Part shown: piece by piece, positions 6,908 through 15,549 of the stretch
Layout: each line of letters opens with the position of its first letter
Position numbering within the stretch: position 1 is the stretch's first letter
Assembly: GCA_965219235.1 (NCBI GenBank)
Contig: OZ244721.1
Coordinates: 992,001-1,056,000 of the forward strand
Length of the DNA: 64,000 nt
Reading direction: 5' to 3'
Source of the DNA: CBDHCC01 sp965219235
GTDB lineage: Bacteria > Pseudomonadota > Alphaproteobacteria > Sphingomonadales > Sphingomonadaceae
Position numbers and translations under genes: made by a program
Notes under the pieces: model-generated
Database searches by the model: none
Seen by the model: the letters and a program-made list of their open reading frames with translations, nothing else
Told to the model about the DNA's origin: nothing

Positions 6908-8290
6908 TCAGTCCCCCTCCCCGCGCAGATCGGTCAGTCCCAACAGCTTCAGCTTGCGATGCAGGGCGGAGCGCTCCATGCCGACGAAGGTGGCGGTCCG
7001 CGAGATGTTGCCGGCGAAACGCTGCACCTGGATCCGGAGATACTCGCGCTCGAACGTCTCGCGCGCCTCGCGCAACGGCGTCGTCATCAGTCCGGCGCCT
7101 CCACCCTCTCCGGCGATGGAAGCCCCGCGGCCGAGCACCTCGCGCGGCAGGGCGCCGACGTCCACCTCCTCCCCGCTGACCGGAGCCATGATCACCACGC
7201 GTTCGATGACGTTGCGCAGTTCGCGCACGTTGCCGGGCCAGTCGTGCGCCTGGAGCGCGGCTATGGCATCGTCGGACAGGCGCAGCGGACGCAGCCGCCG
7301 CTCGCTGGTGAAGCGCGTCAGGAAGCGCTCGGCGAGCGGCGGCACGTCCTCGCGCCGCGCGGCGAGCGGCGGGATGCGGACCGGGACCACGTTCAGTCGG
7401 TAGAAGAGGTCCTCGCGAAAGCTGCGTTCCGCGATCGCCTCCTCCAGCTCGCGCGCGCTGGACGAGACCACGCGCACGTCCACCCGGACCTGGCGTTGGC
7501 CGCCCACGCGCGTGAAGCTCTGGTCGGACAGCACACGCAGGATCTTGGCCTGCGCCTGGAGGGGCATGTCGGCGACCTCGTCCAGGAACAGGGTGCCGCC
7601 GTGCGCCTTTTCGAGGAGGCCGGGCGTGGCCGTGCCGTCGGGCCGTTCGGAGCCGAACAGCGCCTCCTCGACGCGTTCGGGCTCCATGCTGGCCGACGGT
7701 ACGACGACGAACGGCTGCTTGGCGCGCCCGCTCCAGCTGTGCAGCAGGCGCGCCGCGACCTCCTTGCCGACGCCGGCCGGTCCGGTGACGAGCACCCGGC
7801 TGTTGGTCGAGGCGACCCGCTTGAGCAGCGCGCGCGCGGCGTTGATCGCGGCCGAGTTCCCCGTCAGCTCGTCCTCGAAGCCGACCTGCTGGCGCAGCGT
7901 CTCGTTCTCGCGCCGGAGCCGCTGCGTCTCCGTGGCGCGCGCGACCAAATGGAGGAGCTGGGTGCTGTCGAACGGCTTCTCGATGAAGTCGCTCGCCCCG
8001 CGGCTGATCGCGGCCACCGCCGTGTCAAGCGTGCCGTGACCCGAGATCATCAGCACCGGCAGATCGGGATCGCGCGCCTTCAGCTGTTCCAGGAGCTCCA
8101 GTCCGTCGAGCTTCGACCCGCTGAGCCACACGTCGAGCAGCACGAGCGAGGGCCGGCGCGTGTCCACCTCCTCCAGCGCCGCGTCGCTGTTGCCGGCGGT
8201 GCGGGTCTGGTAGCCCTCGTCCTCCAGCACGCCGCTGACCAGGTCGCGGATGTCGCGTTCGTCGTCGACGATCAGGATGTCGAGCGCCAT
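6908..8290 (-). CDS. ntrX: Response regulator NtrX (NtrC family)
   Basis: Response regulator partner of NtrY, linked in alphaproteobacteria to nitrogen metabolism, redox control and envelope functions. The receiver domain (residues 1-120) has the acidic pocket Asp9/Asp10 and the phosphoacceptor Asp53 in LLDVWL. The AAA+ domain has Walker A GPAGVGKE near residue 170 and Walker B GGTLFLDEVADMP. The loop where sigma54 activators carry GAFTGA reads through without that motif, as known for NtrX, so sigma54 activation is doubtful. A Fis-type helix-turn-helix ends the protein (GNISRTATFVGMERSALHRKL). It starts 13 bp after ntrY. Confidence 0.93.
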   Translation of the reverse strand: MALDILIVDDERDIRDLVSGVLEDEGYQTRTAGNSDAALEEVDTRRPSLVLLDVWLSGSKLDGLELLEQLKARDPDLPVLMISGHGTLDTAVAAISRGASDFIEKPFDSTQLLHLVARATETQRLRRENETLRQQVGFEDELTGNSAAINAARALLKRVASTNSRVLVTGPAGVGKEVAARLLHSWSGRAKQPFVVVPSASMEPERVEEALFGSERPDGTATPGLLEKAHGGTLFLDEVADMPLQAQAKILRVLSDQSFTRVGGQRQVRVDVRVVSSSARELEEAIAERSFREDLFYRLNVVPVRIPPLAARREDVPPLAERFLTRFTSERRLRPLRLSDDAIAALQAHDWPGNVRELRNVIERVVIMAPVSGEEVDVGALPREVLGRGASIAGEGGGAGLMTTPLREARETFEREYLRIQVQRFAGNISRTATFVGMERSALHRKLKLLGLTDLRGEGD

Positions 8291-8303
8291 GGGTCCTCCT
8301 TCC

Positions 8304-10529
8304 TCATGCGGCCACGTCGCGACGATCGTCGGTCGCCTGCGAGGCGAGCGCGTCGAGGTCGAAGCGCAGCGTCACCGCCGCGCCCCCGTCCTGTGCCGCG
8401 GCCAGGGTCATGGTGCCGGCATGCTCCTCCACGATCTTCTTGACGATCGGCAGGCCCAGCCCGGTGCCCTTGGCGTGGGTGGTGACATAGGGTTCCATCA
8501 GGTCGTCGCGCCCGTCCGGCAGGCCGGGTCCGCTGTCCGCCACCCGCACGGTGGCCACTCCCTCGGCGGCGGAGACCGCGACCGTCACCGTCCGCTCGCC
8601 CGCGTCGTCCGGCAGTCGACCGATCGCCTCCACGGCGTTCTTCAGGATGTTGGTCATCGCCTGACCGATCTGACGGCCGTCGCAGATCATCCGCACCTCG
8701 TCGCGCGCGCCCCATCGCCAGCCGATCTCCGGATGGGCGATCTCCTGCAGGAACACCGCCTGGCGGACGAGCTCGGTCAGCGACTCGTCGCGGAAGACCG
8801 GCTTGGGCATCCGCGCGAAGGACGAGAATTCGTCGATCATCCGGCGCAGGTCGCCGACCTGACGCTTGATGGTGTCGGTCAGCTGCGCGAACACCGTGTC
8901 GTCGGCGGGCAGCGTGCGCCCGTAGCGGCGGTTCAGCCGCTCGGCCGCGAGCTGGATCGGGGTGAGCGGGTTCTTGATCTCGTGCGCGATCCGGCGCGCC
9001 ACGTCCGCCCAGGCGGCGCGGCGCTGATCGGCCAGCCGCTCGGTCACGTCGTCGAAGGTCAGCACCCAGCCGGCGCCGTCGCGCACCTTGTTGGCGGCGA
9101 CCGTGCGCCGCCCGGTGCCCACCGGCAGTTCCAGGATGGCGGACGCGGCCGGTCCGCCGACGAAGCCGTCGAGCTCCGCCGAGACCTCCGCCAGCGACGG
9201 GTGGTCGCCGAGGTCGGTCATGCCGAACAGCTCGCGCGCGATCCGGTTCATCAGCTGGATGCGCCGCTCGGCGTCCAGCGACACCACACCCGCCGTCACC
9301 CCGGTCAGCACCGCCTGCATGAGCGCGTTGCGCCCGTCGAGCGCGGTGTTGGCCTGGACCAGCTCGCGCGTCTGCTCCTCCAGCCGCCCGGTCATGCGAT
9401 TGAAGGCGTGGCCGAGCAGCGCGATCTCGTTCTCCGACCCGCTCTCGGGCACGCGCGCCGACAGCTCGCCGGCGGTCACGCGCCGCGTCGCGTCGACCAG
9501 CTCGCTGACGGGCCGCACCAGCCGGTCGGCGAGCTGCAGGGCGATCCAGACGATCCCCGCCATGATCAGCAGCGACAGCACGATCAAGGCGAGGTTGAAG
9601 CGGACCTGCAGCACGCGCGAGCGCTCGACCAGGGCGCGATAGTCCCGCACCACCTCCGCCGCCCTCGCCTTCTGGGCGAGCAGGGCGGGGTTCAGCACGC
9701 GCGCGCCATAGACGTAGATGTCCTTGGCCTCCGGCATCGGCACGATCGTCGAGATGCGCACGCCGTCGTCGGTCACCGCCGGCTGGCCCCGCCGGTCGAT
9801 CCGCCCCAGCGCGGCCGGCGTCACCGTGTCGTCCAGGTCGCGGTTGTAGGGGTCGACGAGGCTGAGCGACTGGACGGTGCCGCCCACCCGCCGGAAGATG
9901 CCGGCCTCCGACAGCTCGCGGCGATAGACCTGGAGCGAGAACGCCTCGGAAAAGCCCGGCGCGTTGTAGTCGGCCTCGTTCAGGAAGGCGCGCAGGTCGC
10001 GCGCCATGGTCTCGGTCTCCTGGCGCACGTCCGCGACGTTGGTGTTGTAGGAGGATCCGGCCAAGAGGTTGGCGTTCTCCAGCATCGTGCGCGCGCGATC
10101 CGAGTACCAGAACTCGACGCCGTTCTGGAACAGCAGCGAGGCGAAGATCGCCACCAGCAACACGGGCACGCTCGCGGTGAGCGAGAACAGGCCCACCAGC
10201 TGCACGTGCAGCCGCCCCCGACCCCCCAGCGGACTCGCGGCGGCGCGGCGCAGCGCCAATCGCCGGCCGACGAGCACGAGGAGCAGGATTCCGCAGATCA
10301 GGTTGGCGACGACGAAGCCGGTGATGACCGGCGGCGAGAGCAACGGGTCGGACGGATCGCGCGCTGCGAACACGCGCCAGCTCGCCAGCGCCACCGCGAC
10401 GGCCAGCAGGCCCGCCGCGGGCTCGATCCAGCGGGTCAGACGGATGCGCTCGGCGAACGCCTCCAGCCGGGTCGGCAGGCCCAGGATCGCGTGGGACGCC
10501 ATCGAATTCGCGGGAGGGCGAGTGGCCAT
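8304..10529 (-). CDS. ntrY: Sensor histidine kinase NtrY
   Basis: Membrane sensor kinase of the NtrYX two-component pair. Several hydrophobic segments fill the first 120 residues, a periplasmic region and another membrane helix follow (to about residue 330), then HAMP, a PAS domain (ALMQAVLTGVTAGVVSLDAE), the H-box RRIAHEIKNPLTPI and an ATPase domain ending with GTGLGLPIVKKIVEEHAG. The ATG at 10529 gives 741 residues, typical for NtrY; a second in-frame ATG lies at 10502. There is no clear Shine-Dalgarno sequence; instead a perfect inverted repeat directly abuts the ATG. dusB lies upstream, with no ntrBC between. Confidence 0.93.
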   Translation of the reverse strand: MATRPPANSMASHAILGLPTRLEAFAERIRLTRWIEPAAGLLAVAVALASWRVFAARDPSDPLLSPPVITGFVVANLICGILLLVLVGRRLALRRAAASPLGGRGRLHVQLVGLFSLTASVPVLLVAIFASLLFQNGVEFWYSDRARTMLENANLLAGSSYNTNVADVRQETETMARDLRAFLNEADYNAPGFSEAFSLQVYRRELSEAGIFRRVGGTVQSLSLVDPYNRDLDDTVTPAALGRIDRRGQPAVTDDGVRISTIVPMPEAKDIYVYGARVLNPALLAQKARAAEVVRDYRALVERSRVLQVRFNLALIVLSLLIMAGIVWIALQLADRLVRPVSELVDATRRVTAGELSARVPESGSENEIALLGHAFNRMTGRLEEQTRELVQANTALDGRNALMQAVLTGVTAGVVSLDAERRIQLMNRIARELFGMTDLGDHPSLAEVSAELDGFVGGPAASAILELPVGTGRRTVAANKVRDGAGWVLTFDDVTERLADQRRAAWADVARRIAHEIKNPLTPIQLAAERLNRRYGRTLPADDTVFAQLTDTIKRQVGDLRRMIDEFSSFARMPKPVFRDESLTELVRQAVFLQEIAHPEIGWRWGARDEVRMICDGRQIGQAMTNILKNAVEAIGRLPDDAGERTVTVAVSAAEGVATVRVADSGPGLPDGRDDLMEPYVTTHAKGTGLGLPIVKKIVEEHAGTMTLAAAQDGGAAVTLRFDLDALASQATDDRRDVAA

Positions 10530-10547
10530 TGTTGCCTTTTGGCAACA
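10530..10547. promoter_or_regulatory. Perfect palindrome abutting the ntrY start codon
   Basis: The 18 bases TGTTGCC-TTTT-GGCAACA form a perfect 7-bp inverted repeat with a 4-base centre. In the ntrY message the second arm ends immediately before the ATG and occupies the place of a ribosome binding site. It could be an operator for NtrX or another regulator, or an RNA hairpin that limits translation. Confidence 0.55.
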
Positions 10548-10597
10548 TACCGGCCCGCCGACAAGCGGGACGTGCGCCGGTCCGCCCGCGACCTGCG

Positions 10598-11602
10598 TCA
10601 GGCCGCGCGGCGCCGGGGTTCCATGATCGCTCCGTAGAAGCCGTCGATCAGCGCCAGCGCCTCGCGCGCGGTGGGAGTGACGTTGAAGCGCTGCCGGAAC
10701 TCCGCCGATCCATGCAGTCCCCTGGTGTACCAGCCCAGGTGCTTGCGCGCCATGGCCACCCCGGTCGGCTCGCCATAGTGATCGAGCATGGCGTGATAGT
10801 GCTCGATCACCAGACTGTGCTGCCGCTCCAGCCCGGGATCGGGTCGGGGCACGCCGCCGCCCAGACCGGCCATGATCTGGCCGAGCAGCCAGGGGCGGCC
10901 ATAGGCGCCGCGCCCCACCATCACCCCGTCGGCGCCGCTTTGCCGCAGCGCCTCGCGCGCGTCGTCCAGCGAGCGGATGTCTCCGTTGACGATCACCGGG
11001 ATCGACACCGCAGCCTTCACCCGCGCGACGAAGCTCCAGTCGGCCACGCCGCGGTACATCTGGTTGCGGGTGCGGCCGTGGACGGTGATCATCCGCGCGC
11101 CCAGATCCTCGGCGATGCGGGCCAGCTCCGGCGCGTTCAGGCTGGCATGGTCCCACCCCATCCGCATCTTGACGGTGACGGGCACGTCCACGGCCTTGAC
11201 CGTCGCGTCGATCAGGCGGGCGGCGAGGCCCAGATCGCGCATCAGGGCGGACCCGGCGTCGCCGTTCACGATCTTCTTGACCGGACAGCCCATGTTGATG
11301 TCGATGATCGCCGCGCCCCGGTCGGCGTTGAGCTTCGCCGCCTCCGCCATCTCGGCGGGCGAGCAGCCGGCGAGCTGCATCGAGACCGGCTCCTCGGCCG
11401 GATGCCACGCCGCCTTTTGCAGCGACTGGCGCGTCTCCCGGATCATGGCCGGGCTGGCGATCATCTCGGTGACGTTCAGCCCGCTGCCGAAGCGGCGCAC
11501 GAGCACGCGGAACGGCCGGTCCGTGACGCCGGTCATCGGCGCCAGGATCACCGGCTGCGCGATCGTCAGCGGGCCGATCCGGATGGGCTTGAGCGGGGAC
11601 AT
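10598..11602 (-). CDS. dusB: tRNA-dihydrouridine synthase DusB
   Basis: Flavin enzyme that reduces specific uridines of tRNA to dihydrouridine (also called NifR3). The N-terminal TIM-barrel entry VILAPMTGVTDRPFR is clear, the catalytic cysteine is in NMGCPVKKIVNG near residue 104, and tRNA/FMN-binding HGRTRNQMYRG and GDIRSLDDA segments follow. The ATG at 11602 (MSPLKPIRIGPL) gives 334 residues, the normal length. In many alphaproteobacteria dusB/nifR3 heads an operon containing ntrBC and ntrYX; here ntrY follows directly after about 70 bp. Confidence 0.94.
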   Translation of the reverse strand: MSPLKPIRIGPLTIAQPVILAPMTGVTDRPFRVLVRRFGSGLNVTEMIASPAMIRETRQSLQKAAWHPAEEPVSMQLAGCSPAEMAEAAKLNADRGAAIIDINMGCPVKKIVNGDAGSALMRDLGLAARLIDATVKAVDVPVTVKMRMGWDHASLNAPELARIAEDLGARMITVHGRTRNQMYRGVADWSFVARVKAAVSIPVIVNGDIRSLDDAREALRQSGADGVMVGRGAYGRPWLLGQIMAGLGGGVPRPDPGLERQHSLVIEHYHAMLDHYGEPTGVAMARKHLGWYTRGLHGSAEFRQRFNVTPTAREALALIDGFYGAIMEPRRRAA

Positions 11603-11621
11603 GACGGGGGGCGAGGTAGCG

Positions 11622-11667
11622 CCCGCCCCCCTGTTCCGCAAGGACCCGCCCCCCTGTTCCGCAAGGA
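11622..11667. repeat. Perfect tandem duplication of 23 bp between dusB and ispDF
   Basis: Two identical, directly adjacent 23-bp copies (11622-11644 and 11645-11667) fill most of the divergent spacer between the dusB ATG and the ispDF ATG. The unit ends in AAGGA, so each copy carries a purine-rich word, and the second lies 22 bases before the ispDF start. Confidence 0.85.
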
Positions 11668-11689
11668 ACGGCCACGCTAGGGGACGGCC

Positions 11690-12856
11690 ATGACCGACCG
11701 CCCGACCGCCGCCGCCATCCTGCTCGCGGGCGGCCGGGGCAGGCGGATGGGCGGGGTGTCCAAGCAGTACCGCCCGCTGGCCGGCGTGCCGGTCCTGCGC
11801 CGGGCGGCGGAGGCGCTGCGCGCCCATCCGCGCATCGGCGAGCTGATCGTCGTGGTGGCGGAGGAGGAGCGTGCGCGCGCCGCCGACCTGCTCGGAGGCG
11901 TGACGGACATTGCGGTCGTGGCGGGCGGAGTCGCGCGGCGGGACTCGGTGGCGGCGGGACTGGCCGCGCTTGGGTCGAAGGATGGGGCGGTGCTGGTGCA
12001 CGACGCAGCCCGGCCGCTGCTGCCTGGCGCGGTCGTGGATCGCCTGCTTGGCGCTTTGGAGGATGCGGACGGCGCGTGCCCAGTGCTGCCCGTGCCCGAC
12101 ACGTTGGCCCGGCGGGAGGACGGCGCACTCACCGGCACCGTCGATCGGGACGAACTCGTGCGGGTGCAGACGCCGCAGGCCTTCGCGCTGCCGGTTCTGC
12201 GCGACGCCCACGCCCGGTGGAGCGGCGGCGAGCCCACCGACGACGCCCAGATGGTGCGCGTCATCGGCGGCCGCGTGGTGAGCGTCGAGGGCGACGAGCG
12301 GCTGGCCAAGCTCACCTGGGACGGCGATTTCGCGCGCGCCGAAGCGCTGCTGGGCCAGCGCGTCTCCGTCACCGGACATGGCTACGACGTCCACCGGCTG
12401 GCGGCGGGCGAGGAGCTGTGGCTGTGCGGCCTCAGGATCGAGCACGACCGGGGCCTGTCCGGACACTCGGACGCCGATGTCGGGCTCCATGCGCTCACCG
12501 ACGCGCTGCTCGGGGCGATCGCGGTCGGCGACATCGGCGACCACTTCCCGCCGAGCGACGAACGTTGGCGCGGCGCACGCTCCGACCAGTTCCTCGCCCA
12601 CACCGTAGCGCTTGTGCGGCAGATGGGCGCGCGGCTGGAGCATCTGGACGTGACGCTCATCTGCGAGGCGCCGAAGATCGGTCCCCACAAGCAGGCCATG
12701 CGCGAGCGGATCGCTGAGATCGTTGACGTGGCCGTCAGTCGTGTCAGTGTGAAGGCGACGACCACGGAGGCGCTGGGCTTCACCGGGCGGCGCGAGGGCA
12801 TCGCCGCGCAGGCGACCGCCACCGTCAGCCGGATCGCGGCGGAGGAGACACGATGA
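11690..12856 (+). CDS. ispDF: Bifunctional IspD/IspF enzyme of the MEP pathway
   Basis: This fusion catalyses two steps of isoprenoid synthesis: CTP-dependent formation of CDP-methylerythritol (IspD) and cyclisation to MEcPP (IspF). The IspD half (about 1-225) has the nucleotide-binding LAGGRGRRMGG and K-Q-Y, and VHDAARPLL. The IspF half starts at GHGYDVHRL (about residue 228) with the zinc ligands Asp and His of that motif, then GHSDADVGLHALTDALLGA and GDIGDHFPPSD. The total of 388 residues fits the alphaproteobacterial fusion. Its stop overlaps the cinA ATG by four bases. Confidence 0.96.
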   Translation: MTDRPTAAAILLAGGRGRRMGGVSKQYRPLAGVPVLRRAAEALRAHPRIGELIVVVAEEERARAADLLGGVTDIAVVAGGVARRDSVAAGLAALGSKDGAVLVHDAARPLLPGAVVDRLLGALEDADGACPVLPVPDTLARREDGALTGTVDRDELVRVQTPQAFALPVLRDAHARWSGGEPTDDAQMVRVIGGRVVSVEGDERLAKLTWDGDFARAEALLGQRVSVTGHGYDVHRLAAGEELWLCGLRIEHDRGLSGHSDADVGLHALTDALLGAIAVGDIGDHFPPSDERWRGARSDQFLAHTVALVRQMGARLEHLDVTLICEAPKIGPHKQAMRERIAEIVDVAVSRVSVKATTTEALGFTGRREGIAAQATATVSRIAAEETR

Positions 12857-13380
12857 CCTCGTTCCTGCCCCCTGCCCTCCTCCAGCTCGCGCACGAGGTG
12901 GTGGAGCGCAATCGGGAGTCCGGGTGCCGCATCGCATTGGCGGAAAGCTGCACCGGCGGCCTGTGCGCCGCGGCGATCACCGAGGTGCCGGGCAGCTCCG
13001 ACGTGTTCGAATCGTCCTTCGTCACATACTCAAACGAGGCCAAGATGCGGCTGCTGGGTGTGGAGGAGGAGCTGCTCAACACCTTCGGCGCGGTGTCGGC
13101 GGCGACCGCCTGGGCGATGGCGAACGGGGCGCTCGAGCGCTCCACCGCCGATCTGGTGGTCGCGATCACCGGCGTCGCCGGACCCGGCGGAGGCAGCGAG
13201 CGCAAGCCGGTGGGCACGGTGGTGTTCGCGCGCGCCCGGCGCGGCGACGATCCCTCGACCATCCTGGCGAGCCGGCGGCAGTTCGATGCGACCGCCGGCC
13301 GGACGGCGATCCGCGTCTACGCGGCCGAGGTGGCGCTGTCGCTGCTGATCCCCGGCGCGACGCTGGACGAGGCGCCGTAG
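12853..13380 (+). CDS. cinA: CinA C-terminal domain protein (nicotinamide-nucleotide amidohydrolase)
   Basis: The 175 residues correspond to the stand-alone C-terminal amidase domain of CinA (PncC type), which deamidates NMN in pyridine nucleotide recycling. Characteristic blocks are AESCTGGLCAAAITEVPGSS with the catalytic Ser, SNEAKMRLLGV, and ITGVAGPGGGSERKPVGTV. The start overlaps the ispDF stop (ATGA). The last 64 bp overlap the 3' end of the converging START-fold gene. The N-terminal molybdopterin-like domain of full CinA is absent, as is usual for this class. Confidence 0.92.
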   Translation: MTSFLPPALLQLAHEVVERNRESGCRIALAESCTGGLCAAAITEVPGSSDVFESSFVTYSNEAKMRLLGVEEELLNTFGAVSAATAWAMANGALERSTADLVVAITGVAGPGGGSERKPVGTVVFARARRGDDPSTILASRRQFDATAGRTAIRVYAAEVALSLLIPGATLDEAP

Positions 13381-13802
13381 AGCGCGTCGGCGCGCTGTTC
13401 GAACGCGCCGATCATGCGGCGCAGCGCCATGTCGAACACCTGCCCCGCCAGCAGCTCGAACACCCGGTTCCTGAACTGGAAATCGACGCAGAAGCCGACG
13501 ACGCAGCCCCCCTGCCCGCCCGGCTCGAACGTCCAATCGTTGCGCAGGTACTTCAGCGGCCCGTCGATGTAATCGACATGGATGCGTTCCGGCCGGACCT
13601 TCTCGATCTTCGACGTGAAGCTCTCGCGCAGGCCCTTGAAGCCGACGATCATGTCCGCCGTGGTCGCGGTCGGGCTGTCGGAACGCACCCGGAGCGCGGA
13701 GACCCAGGGCAGGAATTCCGGATAGCGGCTCACGTCGGCGACCAGGTCGAACATCTGCGCCGGACTGTAGGGCAGCCGCCGCGTCTCGGAATGTCTAGGC
13801 AT
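13317..13802 (-). CDS. START-fold protein of the RatA/Coq10 family
   Basis: A polyketide cyclase/START-like fold protein, the family of the ubiquinone-binding Coq10 and of E. coli RatA. The N-terminal block (RLPYSPAQMFDLVADVSRYPEFLPWVSALRV) is the family signature, followed by VGFKGLRESFTSKI and the FVDFQFRNRVFE-like strand before the long C-terminal helix. Alphaproteobacterial members next to lipA are generally viewed as coenzyme Q chaperones. Its ATG lies within the last codons of lipA (8-bp overlap), indicating coupling to lipA. The C-terminal tail overlaps cinA antisense. Confidence 0.88.
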   Translation of the reverse strand: MPRHSETRRLPYSPAQMFDLVADVSRYPEFLPWVSALRVRSDSPTATTADMIVGFKGLRESFTSKIEKVRPERIHVDYIDGPLKYLRNDWTFEPGGQGGCVVGFCVDFQFRNRVFELLAGQVFDMALRRMIGAFEQRADALYGASSSVAPGISSDSATSAA

Positions 13803-14727
13803 GGTGAGGCTTGGGGACCAGCCTCGCCTCGCGAGCCGCCTTCATCCGCGCGAAGTCGTCGCCGGCGTGGTAGGAGGAGCGGGTCAGTGGCGAGGATGCC
13901 ACCATCAGGAAGCCCTTGGCGCGCGCGATCGCGGCATAGGCGTTGAAGCCGTCCGGCGACACGAACTCCGCCACATTGGCGTGGCGCGGCGTGGGCTGGA
14001 GATACTGGCCCATGGTCAGGAAATCGACCTCGGCCGAGCGCATGTCGTCCATCACCTGATGAACCTCCAGCCGCTCCTCCCCCAGGCCCATCATCACGCC
14101 CGACTTGGTGAAGATCGCGGGGTCGTGCCGCTTCACGCTTTCCAGCAGGCGGAGCGACGCATAGTAGCGCGCGCCCGGCCGGATGGTCGGATAGAGGCGC
14201 GGCACCGTTTCCAGATTGTGGTTGTAGACGTCCGGCCCCGCCTCCACGATCGACTCCACCGCCGCCTGCGCCTTGTTGCGGAAGTCGGGCGTCAGGATCT
14301 CGATGGTGGTGCCCGGCGTGGTGCGCCTCAGCGCCTCGATCACCTTCACGAACTGCCTCGCCCCACCGTCGGGCAGATCGTCGCGGTCCACCGACGTCAC
14401 CACGATGTGCTTGAGGCCCAGCCGCGCGGCCGCCTCGGCAACATGCTGCGGCTCGCTGGCGTCCACCGCGCGCGGCATCCCCGTCTTGACGTTGCAAAAG
14501 GCGCAGGCGCGCGTGCAGACATCGCCCAGGATCATCACGGTCGCGTGCTTCTTCGTCCAGCATTCGCCGATGTTGGGGCACGCCGCCTCTTCGCACACGG
14601 TGTTGAGGTTCAGCTCGCGCATCAGCTTGCGGGTGTCGGCAAAGCCCACGGACGTGGGCGCCTTCACCCGGATCCAGTCGGGCTTGCGCTGGCGGAGCGG
14701 ACGGGCGGCGAGGGCGGCGTCGGTCAT
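13795..14727 (-). CDS. lipA: Lipoyl synthase
   Basis: Radical-SAM enzyme that inserts two sulfurs into octanoyl-carrier proteins to make lipoate. The auxiliary cluster is bound by C45, C50 and C56 (CEEAACPNIGEC) and the radical-SAM cluster by C71, C75 and C78 (CTRACAFC). The conserved DPDEP/VDRDDLPDGGA-type region and the C-terminal SPLTRSSYHAG with its RSSYHA motif are present. The length of 310 residues is standard. It is divergent from the carbonic anhydrase gene and overlaps the downstream START-fold gene. Confidence 0.97.
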   Translation of the reverse strand: MTDAALAARPLRQRKPDWIRVKAPTSVGFADTRKLMRELNLNTVCEEAACPNIGECWTKKHATVMILGDVCTRACAFCNVKTGMPRAVDASEPQHVAEAAARLGLKHIVVTSVDRDDLPDGGARQFVKVIEALRRTTPGTTIEILTPDFRNKAQAAVESIVEAGPDVYNHNLETVPRLYPTIRPGARYYASLRLLESVKRHDPAIFTKSGVMMGLGEERLEVHQVMDDMRSAEVDFLTMGQYLQPTPRHANVAEFVSPDGFNAYAAIARAKGFLMVASSPLTRSSYHAGDDFARMKAAREARLVPKPHHA

Positions 14728-14792
14728 GGGTTCGCAGATAGCGACCGCGCAAGGCGCTTGCCACCCTGCCCGCTGCCTTTATGGAGCGGCGC

Positions 14793-15419
14793 ATGGATGA
14801 TCTGATCGCGGGCTATCGCCGTTTCCGCAACGGCGCGTGGGTGCATGAGCGTGAGCGTTGGGCGGAGCTGACCGAGGGGCAGGCGCCGCGCACCATGATC
14901 GTCGCGTGTTCGGACAGCCGGGTCGACCCGGCGCAGATCTTCGACACCCGGCCGGGCGAGGTGTTCGTGGTGCGCAACGTCGCGGCCCTCGTCCCCCCCT
15001 TCGAGACCTCGCCGGGCCAGCACGGCGTGTCGGCGGCGCTGGAATTCGCCGTGCGCGAGTTGAAGGTCGCGGAGATCGTGGTGATGGGCCACGGCCGCTG
15101 CGGCGGCTGCCACGCGGCGCTCACCGATGCCTTCTCCGAAGCGGAGCCGGGCAAGGGCGGCTTCATCGCCTCGTGGACATCGCTGCTGGACGACGCGCGC
15201 GACCGGGTGCGGAGCCGGTTCGACGACCTGTCGAGCCGGGATGCGGGCCGCGCGATGGAGGAGGAGGCGGTGAAAACCTCGCTCGCCAACCTGCGCACCT
15301 TTCCCTTCGTGCGGGACGGCGAGATGGCGGGCACCCTGACCCTGACGGGCGCGGTGTTCGCCATCGCCGACGGCGTGCTGAGCGTGCTGGGAGAGGACGG
15401 AGAGTTCGCGCCTGTCTGA
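14793..15419 (+). CDS. Beta-class carbonic anhydrase
   Basis: Zinc enzyme that interconverts CO2 and bicarbonate in the cytoplasm. Zinc ligands are C39 (ACSDSR), H100 and C103 (GHGRCGGC), and the catalytic dyad is D41/R43. I chose the ATG at 14793 rather than 14781, because GGAG lies six bases before it and the resulting MDDLIAGYRRFR matches the family start; this gives 208 residues. It is transcribed divergently from lipA, with 65 bp between the start codons. Confidence 0.94.
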   Translation: MDDLIAGYRRFRNGAWVHERERWAELTEGQAPRTMIVACSDSRVDPAQIFDTRPGEVFVVRNVAALVPPFETSPGQHGVSAALEFAVRELKVAEIVVMGHGRCGGCHAALTDAFSEAEPGKGGFIASWTSLLDDARDRVRSRFDDLSSRDAGRAMEEEAVKTSLANLRTFPFVRDGEMAGTLTLTGAVFAIADGVLSVLGEDGEFAPV

Positions 15420-15469
15420 CGGATTGCGTGCGAACCCCGGCCCGATCGCTTCTTCCGCTCGCGGTGCGC

Positions 15470-15498
15470 TTGTGAGTTGAAGCTCGTGTTGCTAAACT
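15470..15498 (+). promoter_or_regulatory. Putative sigma70 promoter of the secreted paralogue pair
   Basis: TTGTGA and TAAACT are separated by exactly 17 bases, each matching the consensus at four of six positions. The site is in the least GC-rich part of the spacer and lies about 50 bases before the GTG of the first exported protein gene. Confidence 0.4.
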
Positions 15499-15549
15499 CG
15501 TCCTCGGAACGGCGGATCGACCGCTGAACACAGCAGACGCGGGGGGCGT

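Noticed and set aside
6908..8290. Missing GAFTGA loop in NtrX as a novelty
   Set aside because: Absence of this loop is a known trait of NtrX proteins, so it is not reported as a finding.
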